Source: 34-65-8 sp046294735 (GTDB lineage Bacteria; Pseudomonadota; Alphaproteobacteria; Sphingomonadales; Sphingomonadaceae). Taken from it: a DNA stretch of 64,000 nucleotides. The notes under the pieces are model-generated. The model was not told the DNA's origin and did not search any database. It worked only from the letters and a program-made list of their open reading frames with translations. This document shows positions 57,963 through 64,000 of the stretch, piece by piece (within the stretch, counting starts at the first letter, position 1; each line of letters starts with the position of its first letter). The DNA lies in assembly GCA_046294735.1 (NCBI GenBank), contig JBKBKB010000002.1, positions 62,001 to 126,000 on the forward strand, written 5' to 3'. A program made the translations under genes and the position numbers.

Positions 57963-59086
57963 ACCGCCGGCAGCTCGCTGAAGTCGGTCAGCGCGGCATC
58001 GCGCAGGCCCCGCCACACGTTGCGCGCCTGGACTGTCTCGGCGACATCGTGGACCCGCAGCAGCTGCACGCCCGCCTCCATCCCCTTGAACGCCAGCGCC
58101 ACGCTGCCGCCCAGCCGCTGGTGCGCAGGCGCCTCGTTGCTCAAGGCCCCGATCATCCTCTTGCGGCTCACCCCCAGCATCAGCGGCTGGCCCAGCGCAT
58201 GGAACAGCGGCAGCGCGTTGAGCAGCGCGAGGTTGTCTGCCACGGTCTTGCCAAAGCCGATGCCGGGATCGAGCACGATGGCCTCGCGCGCGATTCCCGC
58301 CGCCAGCGCCGCATCGCGCCGCGCACGCAGCCAGTCGAACACGTCAAGCACCACGTTGGCATAACTGCCCTGGTAGGTCGGATTTTGGTGCAGGTCATCG
58401 CCTTCGCCGGGCGCGTGCATGAGGACCACCGGGCAACGGTGGCGGGCGACAAACTCCAGGCTGCGCGGGTCATGCCGCAGGGCCGAGACGTCATTGATCA
58501 TCTGCGCGCCCGCGCCGAGCGCGGCCTCCATCACAGCCGGGCGGCGGGTATCGACGCTGATCGCGGCGCCCATGCTGGCGCAGTACTCAACCGCCGGGAT
58601 CACCCGTTTGAGCTCGTCCCCTTCCCACACCGCCGGTGCGCCGGGGCGGGTGCTTTCCCCGCCGATGTCAACCAGCGCCGCGCCAGCCTCCAGCATGGCG
58701 GCGGCATGGGCGCGCCCAACCTCCGGATCTTCGAGGAACTGGCCGCCATCGCTGAAGCTGTCCGGCGTGACGTTGAGGATGCCGACCACCTGCGGCTGGT
58801 CGAGCCGCACCGTGCGTTCCCCCAGTTGCAGCGGCGCATGGACGCGCGCAAGGTTCGCCCACTGGTTCTGCCCATCGGCGATGACGCCCACTGGCAGGGC
58901 GGCCAGCACATCGGTGATGGTGTCCGCACCCGCCAGCCAGCGCTCGGTCACCTTGCCCCCTTCGCGCAGGATGACCGCGAAGCGGCTGGCATAGACGAGC
59001 CCGCCGGCGAGCTTGAGTGCGTTGCCATGCTCGCTGTGCGGCCCGGGCACCATGCCGATCGGGCGGATGTAAACGGCTTGGTTCAT
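57959..59086 (-). CDS. folP: Dihydropteroate synthase
   Basis: A 375-residue enzyme of folate synthesis. An alphaproteobacterial N-terminal extension of about 95 residues precedes the TIM barrel. VGILNVTPDSFSDGG, DIGGESTRPGA, SVDTRRP, MINDVSALRHD and VLMHAPGEGDD carry the pterin and p-aminobenzoate sites, and VLDPGIGFGKTVADN follows. ATG 59084-59086. It is separated by a terminator from the upstream dapA-DUF885 unit. Confidence 0.96.
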   Translation of the reverse strand: MNQAVYIRPIGMVPGPHSEHGNALKLAGGLVYASRFAVILREGGKVTERWLAGADTITDVLAALPVGVIADGQNQWANLARVHAPLQLGERTVRLDQPQVVGILNVTPDSFSDGGQFLEDPEVGRAHAAAMLEAGAALVDIGGESTRPGAPAVWEGDELKRVIPAVEYCASMGAAISVDTRRPAVMEAALGAGAQMINDVSALRHDPRSLEFVARHRCPVVLMHAPGEGDDLHQNPTYQGSYANVVLDVFDWLRARRDAALAAGIAREAIVLDPGIGFGKTVADNLALLNALPLFHALGQPLMLGVSRKRMIGALSNEAPAHQRLGGSVALAFKGMEAGVQLLRVHDVAETVQARNVWRGLRDAALTDFSELPAV

Positions 59087-59145
59087 GGTGCTACCGGGCT
59101 CATGTTACAGGGTGACATGGACCGCTTGTTACACAGTCCTGATGC
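59087..59145 (-). promoter_or_regulatory. folP upstream region
   Basis: About 60 nt between the terminator T run and the folP ATG; expected to contain the folP promoter. I see no clear -35/-10 or operator. Confidence 0.25.
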
Positions 59146-59202
59146 AAAAAACTCCGCCCGGTCCATGCCCCTTTGCGAAAGGCAGAGAAAGGGGCGAGGC
59201 GG
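59146..59202 (-). terminator. Rho-independent terminator (minus strand)
   Basis: On the minus strand a stem of CCCCTTT/AAAGGGG (59168-59174 with 59188-59194) is extended by CCGCC/GGCGG (59154-59158 with 59198-59202), followed by six T (plus strand A run 59146-59151). It ends transcripts coming from dapA and the DUF885 gene. Confidence 0.7.
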
Positions 59203-59288
59203 GGTCATTCCACGGCTATGCCATAGGTCTGGGGCTGTAGGACAGGGGGGATTGGAATGCTGCACACCGCTCCCTGAATCCTCCGCGA

Positions 59289-59453
59289 TCAGCAGATACC
59301 GCTGCCGGTCTGGGTGACATGAGCCAGCGAACCGTCTGCGCGCACGGTCGCAGTCCAGCGGCGCTTCATGTTGAACACCTGGGTGCCCGGTGCGATCAGG
59401 CCCGCTTCGGCTTCACAAATCGCCCGGCAGGGTCGGCTCGCTCAGCAGGCGGA
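59289..59453 (-). pseudogene. Probable C-terminal remnant of a CcrM-type methyltransferase (RAMA domain)
   Basis: On the minus strand the frame from 59453 to the stop at 59289-59291 encodes about 54 codons. It contains the segment GLIAPGTQVFNMKRRWTAT followed by VRADGSL and then a GSGIC end. This resembles the C-terminal RAMA domain of CcrM (GANTC methyltransferase), which has GLIAPGT, KRRW, VRADGSL and GSIH. The rest of ccrM is missing, and the domain ends early. CcrM is commonly next to folP in sphingomonads. The assignment rests on memory of the family and should be checked. Confidence 0.4.
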
Positions 59454-60702
59454 TCATCCGCGCCCAGCGTTCTGCCTGCCCCGGCCCGGTCCGCTCGACG
59501 CTGGCCTGGACCATGTCGCGGCCGAGACCATAGTTGATGATGTAGCTGCGATAAGTGTCGGTGAAGCGTAGCGACTGCGCTGCGCGTTCGGGCGAGAGGA
59601 GCTGGTACTGCTGGAGCAGCGCCTGCGCCTTTTCCGCATCGATTTCACCGGCGAGATATTGCGCCGATATGGTGTAGCGCGCCGGGCCGAGCGCGCGGGT
59701 GGCGGCGTTCAGTTTGCGGTATGTGGCAAGGTCCGCCCCCTCCAATCCGGCCAGCGGGGCCAGCACGCGGGTCTCGAACTCCAGTTGCTCATTTGCCGGA
59801 AAAGCCAGGTCGATGCCGTAGTTGGCCGAACCTTCAGCGATCAGAGATTGCGGCGAATAGAGCGGGTAAACCGCAAATTCGGCCCACCCCTTGCCGTTGA
59901 CCAGATCGCGCTCCAGCAGGGCGTTGAACACGTGGTGGCCGGGATAGCCTTCATGGCAGCCGAGATCGACCGCGCGGTTCAGCCGGGTCGGCAGGTCGAT
60001 ATTGATCTCGATCCGCGAATGGTACTGGCCCTTGTAGTAGTTGTACCCGCTCCATGGCTTGTCGGTGACATAGCCCAGGTCGAAGCTTTCGCCTTCAGGC
60101 AGGGTCAGGTGCGCCAGGGTACGGCGCTTGCATTCGGCAATCGCGGCATCGAACACGGCGGGCAGACGCTCAGCCGGGATATCGAACTGGCGGTTGAACC
60201 TGTCCAGCCGTTGCCACAGCGGGCCTTCGCCGGGAACCAGCGCGTCGATTTCAGCCAGCACCGGGTCGAAGCTTGCAAGCGGCGGTGTTTCCGGCGTGAC
60301 CCCGAACAGCCCCTGCGCTTCCTCCACGAACGAAAACTGTTCCCCGCGCATCATCCGGATGCGGGTGCGGGCGGCGGTCATCTGCGCGGCAAGAAAGCGC
60401 GCGCGGCGCTCGTCCATGCTGAGGCCTTCAACTCCGTCATCGGCAAACTGCTCCGCCCTGACCTTTAGCGCGATCGTGCGCGCCTCCAGCATTGGCAGGC
60501 TCTGGCCGGGTGCCTCTGCCCGCGCCTTGTCCTGCACTGCCGGATCGCCATAGTAGGCGTCGATGTAGCCCGGTTCGTTCTCGCCAATAGTCAGCTGAAG
60601 CAGCACGTAGTCGCGCGCAATCGCATCGAGGCTGTCTGTCTGGGCGGGAACGGTGGCACAAGCCGAAAGAGCAAAAACGCCAAGTGCTGTAATCACGCGC
60701 AT
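59413..60702 (-). CDS. DUF885 family lipoprotein (putative metallopeptidase)
   Basis: A 429-residue protein with lipobox LSAC and DUF885 signature LGCHEGYPGHHVFNALLE (about residue 250), an HExxH-like zinc site also seen in carboxypeptidase-like DUF885. The last part shows GLGRDMVQASVE and the typical helical bundle. ATG 60702 overlaps the dapA stop (TGATG), so it is cotranslated with dapA. The role may be peptide turnover in the periplasm. Confidence 0.88.
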   Translation of the reverse strand: MRVITALGVFALSACATVPAQTDSLDAIARDYVLLQLTIGENEPGYIDAYYGDPAVQDKARAEAPGQSLPMLEARTIALKVRAEQFADDGVEGLSMDERRARFLAAQMTAARTRIRMMRGEQFSFVEEAQGLFGVTPETPPLASFDPVLAEIDALVPGEGPLWQRLDRFNRQFDIPAERLPAVFDAAIAECKRRTLAHLTLPEGESFDLGYVTDKPWSGYNYYKGQYHSRIEINIDLPTRLNRAVDLGCHEGYPGHHVFNALLERDLVNGKGWAEFAVYPLYSPQSLIAEGSANYGIDLAFPANEQLEFETRVLAPLAGLEGADLATYRKLNAATRALGPARYTISAQYLAGEIDAEKAQALLQQYQLLSPERAAQSLRFTDTYRSYIINYGLGRDMVQASVERTGPGQAERWARMIRLLSEPTLPGDL

Positions 60703-61583
60703 CACAGAAGCCCCGCAATCTCAAGCGCTTCGTCCACCGCCTTCTTCGCCGCGTCGGAGCATTCTACCAGCGGCAGGCGCACCTGCGGGCGGATCCAGTC
60801 GTGCACCCGGCTGAGAGCGTATTTCACCGGCGCGGGGGAGGCATCGCTGAACATCGCATAGTGGAGCGGAAACAGCCGGTCATTCAGCTCGCGCGCCTTT
60901 TCCAGCTCGTTGGCGGCGATCGCGGCGTGGAATTCGGAGCACAGCTTCGGCGCGACGTTGGCAGTAACCGAGATGCAGCCCGAGCCGCCCGCGGCCGAGT
61001 GCGGCAGCCACAGCTCGTCATTGCCGGACAGCTGGCAGAAATGCTTGCCGATACCCATCCGGTGGTCAGCCACACGGGAGAGATCGCCGCTGGCGTCCTT
61101 GATAGCCACGATCCGGTCGGGATACTTGGTCACCAGTTCGACCACGGTCTCATCGAGCAGGTCGGTAACGGTGCGCCCGGGCACGTTGTAGAGCACGATC
61201 GGCAGATCGCTGTGCTCGGCCAGATAGCTGAAATGCGCGATCAGCCCGGCCTGGCTGGGGCGGTTGTAATAGGGCGCGACGCACAGCCCCGCCTTGGCCC
61301 CGGCCTTGCGGCTGAACTGCATGTGCAGCAGCGCGTTCATGGTGTCGTTGCTGCCGCACCCGGCGATCACTGGCACCCGGCCCGCCGCCTGTTCGATGCA
61401 GACCTCGATCACCCGGTGATGCTCGGCATTGGACAGGGTCGAAGCCTCGCCGGTGGTGCCGCACGGGACCAGCGCGCTCGATCCGTTATCAATCTGCCAG
61501 TCGACCAGCTTGCGGAACGCGGCCTCGTCAAACACTCCGTCGCGAAAAGGAGTCACCAGAGCAGGGATTGAACCGGAGAACAT
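60702..61583 (-). CDS. dapA: 4-hydroxy-tetrahydrodipicolinate synthase
   Basis: A 293-residue aldolase of lysine and meso-diaminopimelate synthesis. PCGTTGEASTLSNAEHHRVIE at the N-terminus, YNVPGRT (Tyr) and IVAIKDASGDLSR (Schiff-base Lys) are intact. It condenses pyruvate and aspartate semialdehyde. ATG 61583 is near the start of the slt gene on the other strand. It leads the dapA-DUF885 unit. Confidence 0.96.
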   Translation of the reverse strand: MFSGSIPALVTPFRDGVFDEAAFRKLVDWQIDNGSSALVPCGTTGEASTLSNAEHHRVIEVCIEQAAGRVPVIAGCGSNDTMNALLHMQFSRKAGAKAGLCVAPYYNRPSQAGLIAHFSYLAEHSDLPIVLYNVPGRTVTDLLDETVVELVTKYPDRIVAIKDASGDLSRVADHRMGIGKHFCQLSGNDELWLPHSAAGGSGCISVTANVAPKLCSEFHAAIAANELEKARELNDRLFPLHYAMFSDASPAPVKYALSRVHDWIRPQVRLPLVECSDAAKKAVDEALEIAGLL

Positions 61584-61675
61584 TTACACGCATCCTCAAA
61601 CACCGCATGAACCCGGTCAGATCACCCCAACCGGCGCATCGCCATTCAGCGCCTGATAAGGAGCCGCCACCCACT

Positions 61676-63634
61676 ATGTCCAGCATGGACCGCCTGCCTG
61701 CCTTTGCCCTCGCCTTGCTCGCCGCCCCGGCGATGACCGCATCCGCCCCGCTGCTGGCGCAGGATTCGGCCTCTTGGGACCGCGCACGGGCCGAGATGGT
61801 GGCTCGCGCACCGACCGGCATGGCCCAGGCGATTGCGCGGTGGGAACACCTGACCAAGTTCGACAATCTGGGGTTCGAATCCTACGCCGAGTTTGTCATG
61901 GCCTATCCCGGCTTTCCGCGCGAGGAGCTGCTGCGCCGACGGGCTGAACGCGCGCTGGCCGACGAACCGCTGCTGCCGGAACGGATCGTGGCCTTTTTCG
62001 ACCAGTTTCCGCCGCTGACCAACCAGGGCCGGGCGCGTTATGCACTGGCGCTGTCGACCATCCAGCGACCCGAATCGTTCGACGTGGCACGCGAGGCGTG
62101 GCGCGGCGGGCCAATGAGCGGCCAGTCGGAGCTTTATATCGATGGCGTTTACGGCATCCGCTTCACCGGGCGGGATCACGCTGAACGGATGGACGCGCTG
62201 CTTTGGAACGATGCGCTGGAGGCGGCCGGCCGGCAGCTTCTGCGCCTGTCGGACGAACAGCAGCCGGTCTATCGCGCGCGCCTGCGGATCCTGACCGGCG
62301 GTCTGGAACAGGCAGGCGAGATGGGCGTGCCGGCCGAGGCAATGCGCGATGCCGGGTTCGTCTATGATCTGGCGCGCCATTACCGCAAGACCGGGCAGAC
62401 CGGGCGCGCGGCCGATCTGCTCGCCAGCCGTCCGCAGCTTGACCGCCCGGCCCGCTATCCGGCCAGCTTCGTCAAGGAGATGCTGAACGTCGCCAAGGGT
62501 GCCAGCGCCAGCCAGGCAGCCCGGATTGCCGACCGCATCGACGACCTGTTCGAACCCGGCGCAGATGTTTCGCGCATGTCGTTTGCGCTGCGCGACGATT
62601 ACACCACGCTGATGTGGCTCGGCGGCACCAAGGCGCTGTGGACCAATGGTGACGCCCGCGCCGCCGCGCCGTTGTTCTACCGCTACGGGGCGGCGGCGCA
62701 GACTCCGCAGACCCGCTCCAAGGGATTCTACTGGGCCGGCCGCGCCGCCGAACAGGCCGGAGACCGGGCGGCGGCAGAGAATTACTATGGCATGGCCGGG
62801 CAATATCCCGACCGGTTCTATGGCCAATTGGCCCTCGGCAAGCTCGGCCGCACCCCGGTGATCCCACCGGCCGACGAAACAATCCGTCCCAGCGCTGCGC
62901 AAGTCGCCGCCTTCCGTGCCGCCCCGCTGACCCGCGCGGTGGAGGAGCTGGCCCGCGGGGCGCCGTGGCGCACCGGCATCCAGTTCTACCGCGAGATCGC
63001 CCAGCAGGCGACCACGCCCGAAGAGCACGCCATGGTGGCCGATTTCGCGCGCCAGATCGGGCGGCGAGACCTCGCCGTGAACCTGGCTGACGCGGCCGGG
63101 GCAGATGGGCACAACCAGTTCATCGCCCAGGGCTATCCCACCATCCGCACCCCGCCCGGGGGCGACTGGACCATGATCCACGCGATCAGCCGACAGGAAA
63201 GCCAGTTCGCCCAGAACGCGATCAGCCACGCCGGCGCGCGCGGGCTGATGCAGCTGATGCCGGGCACCGCACGCGAGGAAGCGGGCAAGGCGGGGATCCA
63301 GTATTTGGAAGCCTCGCTCATCAACGATGCTGACTACAACGTGCAGCTCGGCAGCAACCACATCCAGCGTCTGCTGGCGCGCTACAACGGCAGCTATCCG
63401 CTTGCCATCGCCGCCTACAATGCCGGGCCGGGCCGGGTGAACCAGTGGCTGCGCGCCAACGGCGACCCGCGCACCGGCTCGATCGACTGGGTGACCTGGA
63501 TTGAACGCATCGGCATCACCGAAACCCGCACCTATGTCCACCGGGTGATCGAAAACGCGGTGGTCTACGAACAGCTGAACCCGGACCAGGCACCTTACGG
63601 CAAACCCCGCACCGCCGCCGACTTCCTGCGCTAG
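61676..63634 (+). CDS. Soluble lytic murein transglycosylase
   Basis: A 652-residue periplasmic enzyme with signal peptide (LPAFALALLAAPAMTASAPLLAQ), a long superhelical middle domain and a C-terminal SLT domain with catalytic Glu in ISRQESQFAQNAISHAGARG, LMQLMPGTA and YNGSYPLAIAAYNAGPG. It cuts glycan chains to 1,6-anhydro products. ATG 61676 follows AAGGAG. It is divergent from dapA. Confidence 0.93.
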   Translation: MSSMDRLPAFALALLAAPAMTASAPLLAQDSASWDRARAEMVARAPTGMAQAIARWEHLTKFDNLGFESYAEFVMAYPGFPREELLRRRAERALADEPLLPERIVAFFDQFPPLTNQGRARYALALSTIQRPESFDVAREAWRGGPMSGQSELYIDGVYGIRFTGRDHAERMDALLWNDALEAAGRQLLRLSDEQQPVYRARLRILTGGLEQAGEMGVPAEAMRDAGFVYDLARHYRKTGQTGRAADLLASRPQLDRPARYPASFVKEMLNVAKGASASQAARIADRIDDLFEPGADVSRMSFALRDDYTTLMWLGGTKALWTNGDARAAAPLFYRYGAAAQTPQTRSKGFYWAGRAAEQAGDRAAAENYYGMAGQYPDRFYGQLALGKLGRTPVIPPADETIRPSAAQVAAFRAAPLTRAVEELARGAPWRTGIQFYREIAQQATTPEEHAMVADFARQIGRRDLAVNLADAAGADGHNQFIAQGYPTIRTPPGGDWTMIHAISRQESQFAQNAISHAGARGLMQLMPGTAREEAGKAGIQYLEASLINDADYNVQLGSNHIQRLLARYNGSYPLAIAAYNAGPGRVNQWLRANGDPRTGSIDWVTWIERIGITETRTYVHRVIENAVVYEQLNPDQAPYGKPRTAADFLR

Positions 63635-63654
63635 GCGGGGTTGCACGCACCATC

Positions 63655-64000
63655 ATGAGCGCTGGGACCAATCCGATCACGCCGGCCGGCTACGCCGCCA
63701 TGCGCGCCCGTTATGACCTGCTGCTGGGCCAGGAGCGGCCGAAAATTGTCGAGATCGTCAGCTGGGCGGCGGGCAACGGCGATCGCAGCGAAAACGGCGA
63801 CTATCTCTATGGCCGCAAGCGGATGCGGGAAATCGACCGCGAGCTGGCGCATCTGCTGAAGCGGATGAAGGCGGCCCGGGTGGTCGATCCCGCCACCCAG
63901 CCGGATCAGGCGCGGGTATGGTTCGGCGCCACCGTGACCATTGCCGACGAGGACGACAGCGAGAAATCCCTCACCATCGTGGGCGATGACGAACAGGATG
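63655..64000 (+). CDS. greB: Transcription elongation factor GreB, 5' part (runs off the right edge)
   Basis: The first 115 codons of a GreA/GreB factor. GNGDRSENGDYLYGRKRMREIDREL is the coiled-coil tip with the acidic residues that reach the RNA polymerase active site, and RVWFGATVTI starts the C-terminal domain. The NGDYLYGRKR form favours GreB over GreA. ATG 63655 is 21 nt after the transglycosylase stop. The rest lies outside the window. Confidence 0.9.
   Translation, partial: MSAGTNPITPAGYAAMRARYDLLLGQERPKIVEIVSWAAGNGDRSENGDYLYGRKRMREIDRELAHLLKRMKAARVVDPATQPDQARVWFGATVTIADEDDSEKSLTIVGDDEQD

Noticed and set aside
1..64000. Search for CRISPR arrays, prophage, integrase or insertion sequences
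   Set aside because: No regularly spaced repeats, transposase, integrase or phage structural genes were recognised; the window is mostly core genes with normal operon packing.

Overview
This 64 kb window looks like a stretch of chromosome from an alphaproteobacterium of the order Sphingomonadales, most likely Erythrobacteraceae or Sphingomonadaceae. The pointers are high GC, gene order (rpmF-plsX; infA-maf-rng-yacG-tRNA-Phe; pntAa/pntAb/pntB next to a 41-residue aa3-type oxidase subunit IV), a TonB receptor with a Gly-rich insert, many secreted peptidases (S9, M16, DUF885), and an EcfG-type general-stress promoter. I see no prophage, insertion sequence, rRNA operon or CRISPR array. It is mostly core genome with accessory genes interleaved. 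The genus is inferred from style, not from a marker gene.

Layout. 1-4.4 kb: plsX (cut by the window edge), rpmF, MAPEG protein, MBL hydrolase, proton-pumping pyrophosphatase. 4.5-9.7 kb: secreted S9 peptidase, GNAT-like protein with a JmjC/cupin protein, TesB thioesterase. 9.7-12 kb: an overlapping alpha/beta-hydrolase and wax-ester-synthase/DGAT pair. 12-15.3 kb: YhiN-type flavoprotein, uvrC. 15.3-16.3 kb: a three-gene stress operon (host-attachment/baeRF-like protein, HPF/RaiA-like protein, 67-residue protein) behind an EcfG-type promoter. 16.3-19.1 kb: TonB receptor. 19.3-22.5 kb: infA, maf, a reduced RNase E/G-like gene, yacG, tRNA-Phe, purC. 22.5-30.3 kb: lipid kinase, M16 peptidase and a secreted TPR-CHAT protein, then purS-purQ. 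30.3-36.1 kb: GGDEF/EAL protein, glmS, a vapBC-type module, DMT transporter. 36.2-41.5 kb: membrane sulfatase-like protein, YLDPATGS small protein, SAM methyltransferase, lone cpaF. 41.5-51.7 kb: DMT transporter, entericidin, a six-gene leftward operon (racemase, dgt, NAD(P)-binding protein, BASS transporter, ABA4-like protein, DUF938), a hydrolase/diheme cytochrome/beta-helix operon, DUF2147. 51.4-55.6 kb: transhydrogenase operon carrying an unknown lipoprotein gene between pntAa and pntAb. 55.7-64 kb: sigma-54-type response regulator with an altered GAFTGA loop, SDR, folP, a probable ccrM remnant, DUF885 protein, dapA, soluble lytic transglycosylase, greB (cut).

The best candidates for undescribed biology are: (i) the lipoprotein inside the transhydrogenase operon, which consists of two gapless copies of an unknown cysteine-paired domain; (ii) the EcfG-driven HPF plus release-factor-like operon, which reads as a stress-induced ribosome hibernation or rescue unit; (iii) the sulfatase/YLDPATGS/methyltransferase trio; (iv) the beta-helix/diheme cytochrome/hydrolase operon; and (v) a probable CTG start codon in a CTGA stop-start overlap for the DUF938 gene. 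All functions come from reading motifs and family resemblance by eye; no search was run.
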